Made by a program: the position numbers and the translations under genes
Notes under the pieces: model-generated
The model's input: only the letters and a program-made list of their open reading frames with translations
What the model was told of the DNA's origin: nothing
Database searches by the model: none
From: Marinagarivorans algicola
Lineage (GTDB): Bacteria; Pseudomonadota; Gammaproteobacteria; Pseudomonadales; Cellvibrionaceae
Assembly: GCF_001292705.1 (NCBI RefSeq)
Contig: NZ_LGAK01000003.1
Location: forward strand, 62,001 to 126,000
Direction of reading: 5' to 3'
Length of the DNA stretch: 64,000 nucleotides
Shown here: piece after piece, positions 7,829 through 16,467 of the stretch
How the letters are laid out: each line of letters opens with the position of its first letter
Numbering within the stretch: position 1 is the stretch's first letter

Positions 7829-9508
7829 ATGTCGGTAGCACGCCTATTTCAATGCCGTTTAACGCTATGGCTTTTAGTCAGTACCTTGGTGAACGGTTGC
7901 GGATTAAACACTTCAAGCCAAAAGACAGCACACATTACAAGTAGCAATACCGCACACAGCACCAGCGATCACTCCCAATCCAGTAGCGCGCAGGCGATTG
8001 TAGACAATGAATTTTTAAGTGCCGGCGCAGCAACTTATATCGCCAATAATGACACTTACGGTAAAGACGCCTACAGTCATGCCATTGCTGCTATTAGCCA
8101 TGACGCTGGGTTAGAAGCTATATTTAAACAAGGCGATCACACCTTTAGAAATCAGCGCAAAAATACTGGCCCATTAATTAATGATACCAATTGCCAAGGC
8201 TGCCATATTGCCGATGGCCGCGCTAGCTTACCGGCCAACAATCAAATAGTCAGTCGTGGCTTATTATTTAAACTCAGCCTAGGCCAGAATAGCGCTGGAC
8301 AAGATATTCCCGAGCCGACTTACGGCTTTCAATTACAAACATTAGGCATCAATGCCGATGGCGTATTTGTGCCAGCAGGTGCCGTTGATGAACCCCATAC
8401 CGGCGAAGCTTTTGTCAGCATTGAATATGTCTTAGAAAATGGTAGCTACCCTGATGGCCAGGCTTATCAGTTACGTAAACCGGTCTATCACTTTAAAGAT
8501 TTTAGTTTTGGCGAAATAGATCCTCAAACCCTCACCTCACCACGCTTAGCACCGCCGATGTTTGGTGTTGGATTACTCGAGTCAATCGCAGCATCAGACA
8601 TTATTGGGCAAGAAGATACTCATGACAGCAATAACGATGGTATTTCGGGTAAGGCGAAATGGGTTTATGATAATACGCAAAACACCATGGTACTAGGGCG
8701 CTTTGGCTGGAAAGCTTCGGCAGGCAGCGTTCTGCAACAAAGTGCTGGCGCATTTGCTAACGATATGGGTGTCAGCAACCGCTTTAATTTAGAAGAGCCC
8801 TGCAGCCCACTTCAAATCACATGTCTAGAAGCCGCAGCGCGTGAAAGTAAAACCCAAAACACCCCAGATATTAATGATATTTTATTAGCTGCGGTTGAAT
8901 TTTATAGCCGTACTTTAGCCGTACCCGCAAGACGTGGATACAATAGAGATACCCAGCAATGGAATGAAGTGATTCAGCAAGGGAAGCGCTTATTTACAGA
9001 AGCGGCTTGCAGCCAATGCCATACCCCGCAGTATACCACCGGTATTGCACATGAAAGTGCTATGGGTACGCTGATCAACCTCACACAATTAAGCCTGTTA
9101 AATCAACCCATCGAAGCGCTGAGCCAGCAAGTTATTTACCCCTATACCGATTTACTACTCCATGATATGGGTGGCCAATGCGAGCCTCTTTCTCTCGAAA
9201 ATGCCGCAGGTGGGCAATGTTTAAACAGCAGTGATCAGTGTCATTGGGTGCAACGCTGTGAAGGCCTCGCCGATGGTCGCCCAGAGGGTGCCGCCACAGG
9301 GCGTGAATGGCGTACGAGCGCCTTATGGGGTATTGGTCTGGCACAAACGGTTAATCCTAGCGCCACATTTTTACATGACGGGCGCGCGCGCACGCTCGAA
9401 GAAGCCGTTTTATGGCATGCCGGTGAAGCCATGTCATCACTTAACACCTTTAAAAACTATAGCCAGCAAGAACGTGAAGCGCTTTTAGCTTTTTTATATT
9501 CGCTGTAA
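7829..9508 (+). CDS. Diheme DUF1111 (DHOR) lipoprotein, di-heme oxidoreductase family
   Basis: A 559-residue protein with a lipobox-like VNGC (Cys24) and two heme motifs, CQGCH (about 128) and CSQCH (about 395). The end of the protein carries the LHDGRART and WHAGEA runs typical of DUF1111/COG3488, often misnamed thiol oxidoreductase. These proteins sit with imelysins in Fur-regulated operons; a redox role in iron uptake, such as ferric reduction, is plausible but unproven. Compared with its neighbour it has an extra Cys-rich loop of about 35 residues with four Cys just after LLHDMGG. Both hemes should be attached by the Ccm system encoded at 34-45 kb. Confidence 0.85.
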   Translation: MSVARLFQCRLTLWLLVSTLVNGCGLNTSSQKTAHITSSNTAHSTSDHSQSSSAQAIVDNEFLSAGAATYIANNDTYGKDAYSHAIAAISHDAGLEAIFKQGDHTFRNQRKNTGPLINDTNCQGCHIADGRASLPANNQIVSRGLLFKLSLGQNSAGQDIPEPTYGFQLQTLGINADGVFVPAGAVDEPHTGEAFVSIEYVLENGSYPDGQAYQLRKPVYHFKDFSFGEIDPQTLTSPRLAPPMFGVGLLESIAASDIIGQEDTHDSNNDGISGKAKWVYDNTQNTMVLGRFGWKASAGSVLQQSAGAFANDMGVSNRFNLEEPCSPLQITCLEAAARESKTQNTPDINDILLAAVEFYSRTLAVPARRGYNRDTQQWNEVIQQGKRLFTEAACSQCHTPQYTTGIAHESAMGTLINLTQLSLLNQPIEALSQQVIYPYTDLLLHDMGGQCEPLSLENAAGGQCLNSSDQCHWVQRCEGLADGRPEGAATGREWRTSALWGIGLAQTVNPSATFLHDGRARTLEEAVLWHAGEAMSSLNTFKNYSQQEREALLAFLYSL

Positions 9509-9553
9509 TTAAAGGCCTCTTACTAAGAGCGAGTCAACCGCATTATTTTTAAC

Positions 9554-10918
9554 ATGAAAAAAAATCGTTTTATCTTAACGCTAATTATTTTAATGATCAG
9601 CGTGTTCATTCACACTGCCACGCAGGCCAGTAATGCATTATGGGTAACTCCTAGCAATGCTTTAAAGCATCAGGACACACTTAATTTTTGGACGGGGTAT
9701 TCATTTTTCAAAGCGCCCTGGGTTTTTGCTCCATCATCGACTGTAGCACGTGACGGCTTGGGGCCGCTATTTAATGCTAGAGCTTGCGAAAGCTGCCACA
9801 TTCACGGCAGCGCGGGTATTATGCCGCCCCCCCAAACAAGCGACGCTACACCATCACACACAACCGCTAACGACTTTGTTGTTCGTATCGCTAATCAGGC
9901 CGACGAAAACCGTAATACCTTTATCGATTATGGCAGTCAATTGCAAACTTTATCGCAATACAGCTTGGGGAATAACAAGGCACCATTACCCGAGGCCGAT
10001 ATCGCGATTAAGTGGCTTAAGCACCAAAGAAATCAGCCTCTTAATCAAAAACTACCGTATCAAGATCTAAAAAAGCCGACATTAATCATCAGCCAAGATC
10101 ATTACAAAAAACTGCCCCAGTCGTTAAGCTATTCGATTCGCTTAGCGCCTGCACTTTATGGTGTAGGGCTTGTTGATTTACTTGAGCCTGCAGCGCTGCT
10201 TGCTCATGCTGACCCTAATGATTTAAATAATGATGGTATTTCAGGCAGAGCCAATGCTGTTTGGGATATTAAAAAATCCGCACTCGCGCTCGGTAAATTT
10301 GGTCTAAAAGCTGAGCAACCCACATTAGAGCAACAAAATGCCAGCGCTTTTATTGAAGACATCGGCATTACTTCCCGTTATTTTCCACAACAAAACTGCA
10401 CCCGCACACAAGCGGCTTGCCAAAAAATGCCTAATGGTAATTCACTGAAACATAAGGTTGAATTAATCGATTCCAAACTAGCACTTGTCACACAGTTTAC
10501 TCAATACCTTAAAGCACCCAACAGTCAATATCAGCCTGTAAAAGTCGAACCCTTATTTATTGAGGTTGACTGTCATCTATGCCACCTTCCTCGCTTACCC
10601 TTACCCGCTAGCAATATTTTTAAGCAGCATACGCTTCATGCTTATTCAGATTTTTTATTACATGACTTAGGCGATGGCTTGAGCGATGGCAGAACATGGG
10701 CCAATACTCAGCCTAATGAGTGGCGCACTACGCCTTTATGGGGCTTATCGCGCAAATTAAAAAATATTCCCGTCAGCTTATTACACGACGGCAGAGCCCG
10801 AACAATAAGAGAGGCTATTGTTTGGCATGGCGGCGAAGCGCGTAATTCTCGCGACTTATTTTTAGCGCTATCGCCTGAAAATCAAAACATTATTATCCAT
10901 TTTTTAAGTCAGTTATAA
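9554..10918 (+). CDS. Second diheme DUF1111 (DHOR) protein
   Basis: A 454-residue exported protein with a cleavable signal peptide (about 1-25) rather than a lipobox. Heme motifs are CESCH (about 79) and CHLCH (about 340). It shares with the upstream gene the DLNNDGISG calcium-like loop, the LLHDLG run and the C-terminal LLHDGRART and WHGGEA. It lacks the Cys-rich loop of its neighbour and is about 100 residues shorter. It lies 45 bases after the first DUF1111 gene and 25 before the second imelysin, so all are likely one transcript. The two DUF1111 proteins may form a heterodimer or act in series; this is inference. Confidence 0.85.
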   Translation: MKKNRFILTLIILMISVFIHTATQASNALWVTPSNALKHQDTLNFWTGYSFFKAPWVFAPSSTVARDGLGPLFNARACESCHIHGSAGIMPPPQTSDATPSHTTANDFVVRIANQADENRNTFIDYGSQLQTLSQYSLGNNKAPLPEADIAIKWLKHQRNQPLNQKLPYQDLKKPTLIISQDHYKKLPQSLSYSIRLAPALYGVGLVDLLEPAALLAHADPNDLNNDGISGRANAVWDIKKSALALGKFGLKAEQPTLEQQNASAFIEDIGITSRYFPQQNCTRTQAACQKMPNGNSLKHKVELIDSKLALVTQFTQYLKAPNSQYQPVKVEPLFIEVDCHLCHLPRLPLPASNIFKQHTLHAYSDFLLHDLGDGLSDGRTWANTQPNEWRTTPLWGLSRKLKNIPVSLLHDGRARTIREAIVWHGGEARNSRDLFLALSPENQNIIIHFLSQL

Positions 10919-10943
10919 AACGGCGATTGAAACGAGAGATCTC

Positions 10944-12161
10944 ATGAAAATTATATTAAAAAAAAATACGTTAATCGTATTATTTTCTGCAACATGCGTA
11001 CTCGGTGGCTGTAAAAGTTCCTCTGAAGCGAGCATGCAAAAAACAAGTTCTTCAGTCAATGAGGCCACAAACACTCACGATACTACAAACGCTAATACCA
11101 CCGCCAGCTCCAAAGCTAGCTCGAGCCAAAGCAATGACGGGGCCCATAACAATTTTAATCAACACCAATTTAAACAAAGTACGATCAAAAAATTAAATAA
11201 GCATTATCATCAATTTTATCAAAGTAATCAGGTGCTGCACCGTGAAGCCACTGAATTTTGCTCACAGGTACAAACACCCAAAGACAGCACCTTATTGAAA
11301 GCGGCATGGTTTAACAGTAATAAGATCTGGCAGTACCTTCAAGCGATTACATTTGGTCCTATTGCTGAGAACAGTCGCCGCTATGACATTGCCTACTACC
11401 CTATTACAAAAAGCACACTAGAAACAAAAATACACGAGTTGGTTGAAATAGATGAGAAGCCCCTGACAGTGCAATATATTGCAGAGCAACCTGCCAGCCG
11501 ACAAGGCATAACGGCGCTCGAGTATTTGCTGTTTCGCGATGATGCCGTGAGATTTTTTAGTGAAGATGCTATTGGTCAGCGCTACTGTGATTATGTTCAA
11601 GCCATTAGTCAGCGTTTAATCGATCTAAGCTACCCGGTTGACCTTGAGTGGCAACAAGGTGGGCTCTATTACACAACCGTAATGAGTGAACTCAGTACAA
11701 ACGCCTTTAATGAAGCTATTTTTGGCGCCATTAATGAACGTTTAAGCATCATTAGTAACGATAAAATCACTAAAGTACAAGCAGGCAATACCAGCGAAAT
11801 CGAAAGCGCTTATGCACAGATTTCGCTCAGCAATATTAAAGAAAATATTGCTTTTATCCGTGACATTTACGAAACACCCTTTGAGCAAAGCGCTGCCACA
11901 CCATCGCAAGGCATTTTAGCTTGGCTCTCTAGTGAAGGGCATCAAGACGTTGCCTTAGAAATGCATCAGCGATTAAGTGCTTTAGAGGCCGTACTTGATA
12001 CACTAGGGCAAAGCCTCATCCAGACACTTGAAGACAGTCATGCCGATGAGAATATCACCGCGCTATTAAACGCACTTCATAATGTACACGAATATCATGC
12101 AAGATCTGTTGCACAAAGCTTAAATATCTTTATTGGGTTTAGTGGCGCTGATGGTGACTAG
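10944..12161 (+). CDS. Second imelysin-family lipoprotein (IrpB-like)
   Basis: A 405-residue lipoprotein (LGGC, Cys23) with a Ser/Thr/Asn-rich linker to about residue 70 and then an imelysin fold. At the position of GxHxxE it reads GITALE, so the His is replaced by Thr while Gly and Glu remain, followed by YLLFRD. This fits the IrpB-type second imelysin of such operons rather than the IrpA type. The missing His suggests altered or lost metal binding there. It is the last gene of the iron operon. The DUF1513 gene often found at the end of such operons is absent; the next gene is unrelated. Confidence 0.8.
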   Translation: MKIILKKNTLIVLFSATCVLGGCKSSSEASMQKTSSSVNEATNTHDTTNANTTASSKASSSQSNDGAHNNFNQHQFKQSTIKKLNKHYHQFYQSNQVLHREATEFCSQVQTPKDSTLLKAAWFNSNKIWQYLQAITFGPIAENSRRYDIAYYPITKSTLETKIHELVEIDEKPLTVQYIAEQPASRQGITALEYLLFRDDAVRFFSEDAIGQRYCDYVQAISQRLIDLSYPVDLEWQQGGLYYTTVMSELSTNAFNEAIFGAINERLSIISNDKITKVQAGNTSEIESAYAQISLSNIKENIAFIRDIYETPFEQSAATPSQGILAWLSSEGHQDVALEMHQRLSALEAVLDTLGQSLIQTLEDSHADENITALLNALHNVHEYHARSVAQSLNIFIGFSGADGD

Positions 12162-12268
12162 TTAAGTCACCTCTGTTTTGCCGCTCGCAGATATGCTGAA
12201 TTTACACAACTCATGCTACAGGGTAAGATTCATACAATATCCAATATCTATTGTGCATGAGAGTATCT

Positions 12269-12634
12269 ATGACTACCCCAAAAACCCCCAGTAAGTTAGA
12301 TCGCGTATTAGCCGAGCAACGCGATTACATTGCCAAACGTGAAACCGGTTATCGGGAGCGAGCATTAAAACTCTACCCCCATGTTTGCGGTCGCTGTACA
12401 CGCGAATTTGCGGGTAAGAACCTACGCGAACTGACCGTGCATCACCGCGACCACAATCATGATAATAACCCCTCTGATGGTAGCAATTGGGAGCTACTGT
12501 GCGTGTATTGTCATGATGAAGAGCATACGAAATTTGAAAGCCTTATACGCTATGGCAGCGTCAAAAGCAAAGAGATTGCACCAGCTACCTACAATCCTTT
12601 TGCCGATTTAAAAGCCAAACTAGAAAACAAATAA
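12269..12634 (+). CDS. yajD: YajD-type HNH nuclease family protein
   Basis: A small protein of 122 residues from this ATG, very similar in layout to E. coli YajD. It has a CGRC zinc-binding pair, LRELTVHHRDH with the HNH histidines, a GSNWELLC run with the second CxxC (CVYC), and the family ending NPFADLKAKL. HNH proteins of this kind are predicted metal-dependent nucleases; the cellular role is unknown. I chose the ATG at 12269 because the similarity begins near it. An in-frame ATG at 12257 and a TTG at 12251 are alternatives. It follows the imelysin operon by about 110 bases and probably has its own promoter. Confidence 0.85.
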   Translation: MTTPKTPSKLDRVLAEQRDYIAKRETGYRERALKLYPHVCGRCTREFAGKNLRELTVHHRDHNHDNNPSDGSNWELLCVYCHDEEHTKFESLIRYGSVKSKEIAPATYNPFADLKAKLENK

Positions 12635-12645
12635 ACGCCTATAGA

Positions 12646-12693
12646 GCACACTCTATGAGTAATACACAACAGTGCTTTATTCATAGAATGTGC
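12646..12693. other. Inverted repeat after yajD; rest of gap empty
   Basis: Two 17-base arms (12646-12662 and 12677-12693, 15 of 17 paired) around a 14-base loop, 12 bases after the yajD stop. There is no T run, so it is not a standard terminator; it may stabilise the 3' end of the mRNA. In the rest of the 290-base gap to the next gene I see nothing recognisable. Confidence 0.4.
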
Positions 12694-12923
12694 GATTTAA
12701 AACATAATATTTAATCTTTGATACCTAAGGCGTAGCACGGCGATCTTTGTATCATAGCTGACAGAGATTGATAAAATCGAAGCGCAAAAGAGTAAGCAAA
12801 AAAGAGACTACCGCTGAGATAGAAGAACACCGAAAGCACTTAGGCTATGCCATCGGTAGTTCAAACACGCTAAAATATAATAAAAGTACCAGCCTTATGC
12901 CCTGATATTTTTATCTCATACCC

Positions 12924-13337
12924 TTAATAAGTCGCAACGACCTTCACACTATCATTCACAGATGCTGCATCAATGTAAGCAATCGCCGAAGGGTCTGTAG
13001 ATATTTTTTCAATAACATCATTTACGCTACCCAATGCGTTAGGTGGTGTACCTTTTCCGGTAAAAATTAACTTAGACCAATAGGCTTTTAACTGACTAGA
13101 AGATTTACCTAATGCCTTTTTGTTAAACTCATCCCTAGCAGCATGACCTTGTGCTAGATAAATAGGAATGGCTTTTGAACCATCTGAGAATTTAGATTTC
13201 TTTCCTAAAAATAAACGCCCAATGTCGTCATCAGATATATTCGCGGTATTCGCAGGGTTTACAATCACAACGACCTCTGCAAAAACAGGTGCCGCCAAAC
13301 TTAAGCTTAACATTGATGCCATTAATATATTTTTCAT
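12924..13337 (-). CDS. Small periplasmic phosphate-binding-protein-like protein
   Basis: A 137-residue exported protein: signal peptide about 1-20 ending in VFA, then a single PBP-like domain (PstS-like family). The run NISDDDIGRLFLGKK and the later AIAYID are typical. It is much shorter than a true two-lobed PstS, and no ABC permease or ATPase gene is near, so transport is unlikely; ligand sensing is possible. I start at the second Met, which directly precedes the signal peptide. It lies 12 bases after a porin gene, which is itself coupled to a chemoreceptor gene. This suggests the three act together in sensing or taking in a ligand. The ligand is unknown. Confidence 0.75.
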   Translation of the reverse strand: MKNILMASMLSLSLAAPVFAEVVVIVNPANTANISDDDIGRLFLGKKSKFSDGSKAIPIYLAQGHAARDEFNKKALGKSSSQLKAYWSKLIFTGKGTPPNALGSVNDVIEKISTDPSAIAYIDAASVNDSVKVVATY

Positions 13338-13349
13338 AAATATCCCCAA

Positions 13350-14693
13350 TTAAAAAACTAAGTCTATAGCAGTACGCAACACGCCGCCTTTAAAACCAGA
13401 GACTTTATTCTCTGTGTTTTCATAAGACACCTTAAATGCAGCTGAGGGATGGAAGTCCCATCTCATACCTAATTGTAAATTAACAATATCTTTATTGTTT
13501 GAAGCTAAAGTATCACTTAAGCCTTTACCCTGTTGGGCAAGACCAATAGCCATTTGCTGTAGCGTTGCGCCGCCAAATGCCGCGACAGGATCGCTGGGCA
13601 GCGCTGTCTCAGTAGCAATAGCATCGGCCACCGATGTTAAGTCACCCGGTGCAATCGCTATAGTCACAGGCGCATCAGCTTCTTCTCGGCTGTAAGTACC
13701 ATACACAACCGTTGGGCCCACTCGCCAGCCAACGGTTATATAGTAAGCTGTGGTCTCTTCAATTAGACTTTCTTCAACATCGTATTGTATGAACTCACTA
13801 TCAATAATGAGTGAACCTTTATCGATCGAAAAACCCACCGCCACATAAGAGCCGTCATCTTCGAAAGCCAGTATTTTATCGTTGGTTGCAAAATACGAGT
13901 TTCCCACTTCAGCGTAACTAGCTGCATAACCTGCTGCACGCTGACCAACAGCTGAAGCGCCGGCTGCTGCCGCAAATTGACCAAAGCCTTGTGCAACACC
14001 TAGCATGCCCGCACCTAAACTTTCATAACCTGAAACTAATGATGCAATATTTTGTGACTCTAGCGTAACGCCTGCTTTTAAGTAACTGAGCCGGCCAGTA
14101 ATAAACTCCCAAGTCCCGACCCAGCTAGCACCATAAAAATCCTCAAAAATTACACCAGCTGTATCTTCTGAATCAGATTCACTATCTAAAACCCCGCCTA
14201 CAAACTGAAAAGTAGAATCAACCGCTCCAATGCTATTACTGTAGAGTATCGAAACGCCATCAAAACTGGGATAATCAAAGTTGTAGACGCGGTCTGGCCC
14301 TGTAATCCAATTATAGGTATAACGGACATCTAGAAAATCAGAGTAACGATAAAAAGGGGCTTGCGTGCGGCCTGCACTCACTTGTATAGAGTCCGTCGCC
14401 TGATAAGAAAGATAGGCCCATCGCACTTGAGGCTCGTAATCATTTTTACCACGACTCACAAGTTGCAAAGTTGCGGTCAAGCCATCTTCTAAATCAGCAT
14501 TCATTTGGAATGCCATTAGCGAATCCTGCTTAAAATCCCATGTATCGCCGTAACCTAATACCGTCTCATCAGGCTCAACACTCATCGCTTGACCACCGAC
14601 AATAGAGCCAAAACCTCTAAAATTTATCTCGGCATTTGATAAAGGCGATAGCCCAATGGACACCAGCATAATTGCGCAACTTAATTTTTTCAT
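13350..14693 (-). CDS. Outer-membrane porin-like protein
   Basis: A 447-residue predicted barrel. It has a signal peptide (about 1-21), a start INFRGFGSIVGG typical of porins, alternating beta strands, and a terminal Phe (DLVF). Two long Ala-rich stretches (about 225-265 and 345-385) look like extracellular loops and are unusual for their lack of charge. Its ATG overlaps the upstream chemoreceptor stop by four bases (ATGA), so translation is coupled. It lies 12 bases before the small binding protein gene. It probably admits a small ligand into the periplasm for that binding protein; specificity cannot be read from sequence. Confidence 0.75.
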   Translation of the reverse strand: MKKLSCAIMLVSIGLSPLSNAEINFRGFGSIVGGQAMSVEPDETVLGYGDTWDFKQDSLMAFQMNADLEDGLTATLQLVSRGKNDYEPQVRWAYLSYQATDSIQVSAGRTQAPFYRYSDFLDVRYTYNWITGPDRVYNFDYPSFDGVSILYSNSIGAVDSTFQFVGGVLDSESDSEDTAGVIFEDFYGASWVGTWEFITGRLSYLKAGVTLESQNIASLVSGYESLGAGMLGVAQGFGQFAAAAGASAVGQRAAGYAASYAEVGNSYFATNDKILAFEDDGSYVAVGFSIDKGSLIIDSEFIQYDVEESLIEETTAYYITVGWRVGPTVVYGTYSREEADAPVTIAIAPGDLTSVADAIATETALPSDPVAAFGGATLQQMAIGLAQQGKGLSDTLASNNKDIVNLQLGMRWDFHPSAAFKVSYENTENKVSGFKGGVLRTAIDLVF

Positions 14694-16336
14694 ATTATAT
14701 TCCCACTATTCCCAATATCATTTACTGTAAACACCCCCACTTCCGTAGAAACGCGTTGAGTCACAGCGACCAAATTACGACTAATACTAAATAACTCTTC
14801 CGACTCTTTAGAGGCTTGATAAGTATGCTGGGCCATCACCTCTACCACTCTTGCCAGTTGATCCACAGCAACGCCTTGCTCCTTTGTGACTAGAGCTATA
14901 TTCTTATTCATTCCATTAATTTTTTTAATTTCTTCTGTCATTAAAGAAATTTCAATACCCGCTGACCTCGTCATGTCGCCTTTTTCTTTAGCGAGTACAA
15001 CGCTTTTTCGCATAACCTCAACTGATTTATTTGCAGCATCTTGCAAAGAGGAAATTGTCAATTCAATTTCGTGGGTAGACTGCTGTGTTTTAATTGCTAG
15101 GTTTCTTACTTCATCCGCCACTACGGCAAACCCTCTGCCTTGCTCTCCTGCACGCGCCGCTTCAATGGCTGCATTCAGCGCCAATAAATTTGTTTGCTCA
15201 GCAATACTGTTAATAACGCCTAATACATTACCCACTTGCTGTACATCTTCGGCCAATGCAGATATCACTGTTTGAGCCTCTTCAATTTCTTGCTCTAAAT
15301 ATGCAACGCCTTGCGCCGCTAGTGTTAATTTTTGACTACTATCAATCGCTACATTCGCTGAGCTTTCAGCAACTGCCGCTGCATTACTTGAATAATCTTC
15401 AATATCTGTAACACGTTTATTTATAGCATCTACTGCAGATTTTGCAGATTTCGCATCATTTTTTTGTTGATCAATAGCCGCCCCCATACGATGGGCAATA
15501 TCATCAATATGGCTAATTAATACCTCTAGGGGTTTGAATTCAACAATTAGGCGCGACACAACACAATCCAGTCTTGCGACAAATTGATTAAACCAATGGA
15601 CTAATGCACCGATTTCATCATTACTATTTTTCGTCAATCGCAGGGTTAAGTCGCCATTATCATCTGTCGCTATTTTTTTGAGGGATGAGACCACGGTGCG
15701 AAGATGTCGGTTAATGGCCAAGACTATCGGCAAGGCGATGAGCATTAAAAATATAGCCATCAAACTACCCGATAAAAGCCCTGTCATTGTTTGCTTTTTG
15801 GCTGAAGAGGCGATTAATGTAAATGCATCATCAAATTTTTTATTACGACGAGCAATAAATGCCGATAAAATACTATCAATACTGTGGTATACCGTGGCTT
15901 TTTGCTCTGATTTTTTTGGCAACAAGGAGAAATCTGCTGAGCCATCAATGAGACTCTGACTTAATGGGATGGCCACTGCATAATAAGCCTCAAAACCCGA
16001 CTCGATAATATCGACTGCTTCTGCTGGTGCGGGTAAATGACGTAGCATTAAGAGTGAGTTAGCAATAGCCGCCTTGCGCAACAATACGGCATCTAGCTCA
16101 TCTTGCTCGCCTGACATCGCTGCTTGCGTTAACCCATCGTCAATGCGCTCCATTTCAAACATGAGCTCTTTTGCAATGATTAACGCCTTAAAATCAATAT
16201 GATAAATAGACTCTAGACGCTGTAAATTTTTATGAGCGACTTGATAAGTCATCACAAGATAAACACCAAAAAATATAATCGCAATAATAGGTATCGCAAA
16301 TATTTTTCGGCTAATAGTCAACAGCGACAATTTCAT
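14690..16336 (-). CDS. Methyl-accepting chemotaxis protein
   Basis: A 548-residue transmembrane chemoreceptor. TM1 is at about 11-31, followed by a helical periplasmic sensor domain of about 150 residues (four-helix-bundle size), TM2 at about 186-208, HAMP at about 209-261, and the signalling hairpin with its highly conserved tip around 377-415 (EQTNLLALNAAIEAARAGE, then GRGFAVVADEVR). It has no C-terminal CheR-tethering pentapeptide. It leads an operon with a porin and a small binding protein. A weak promoter-like pair (TTGCAT at 16392-16387, TATACT at 16371-16366, minus strand, 15-base spacer) lies just upstream. The sensed ligand may be that of the binding protein. Confidence 0.93.
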   Translation of the reverse strand: MKLSLLTISRKIFAIPIIAIIFFGVYLVMTYQVAHKNLQRLESIYHIDFKALIIAKELMFEMERIDDGLTQAAMSGEQDELDAVLLRKAAIANSLLMLRHLPAPAEAVDIIESGFEAYYAVAIPLSQSLIDGSADFSLLPKKSEQKATVYHSIDSILSAFIARRNKKFDDAFTLIASSAKKQTMTGLLSGSLMAIFLMLIALPIVLAINRHLRTVVSSLKKIATDDNGDLTLRLTKNSNDEIGALVHWFNQFVARLDCVVSRLIVEFKPLEVLISHIDDIAHRMGAAIDQQKNDAKSAKSAVDAINKRVTDIEDYSSNAAAVAESSANVAIDSSQKLTLAAQGVAYLEQEIEEAQTVISALAEDVQQVGNVLGVINSIAEQTNLLALNAAIEAARAGEQGRGFAVVADEVRNLAIKTQQSTHEIELTISSLQDAANKSVEVMRKSVVLAKEKGDMTRSAGIEISLMTEEIKKINGMNKNIALVTKEQGVAVDQLARVVEVMAQHTYQASKESEELFSISRNLVAVTQRVSTEVGVFTVNDIGNSGNII

Positions 16337-16414
16337 AAACGGGAATTAACAATGCATTCCCAATGAGTATAGACAAGATATTTTTAATGCAATAAACGCA
16401 GTACTATTAAAGGC

Positions 16415-16450
16415 AAAAAAAACCAACACATTCATGTGTTGGTTTTTAAA
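16415..16450 (-). terminator. Rho-independent terminator after lolCDE
   Basis: Twelve-bp stem (AAAACCAACACA paired with TGTGTTGGTTTT, loop TTCA) with a T run on the minus strand, just beyond the last lol gene. The A and T tracts on both sides make it usable in both directions. Confidence 0.85.
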
Positions 16451-16467
16451 AGCTATTCTCTACGCAG

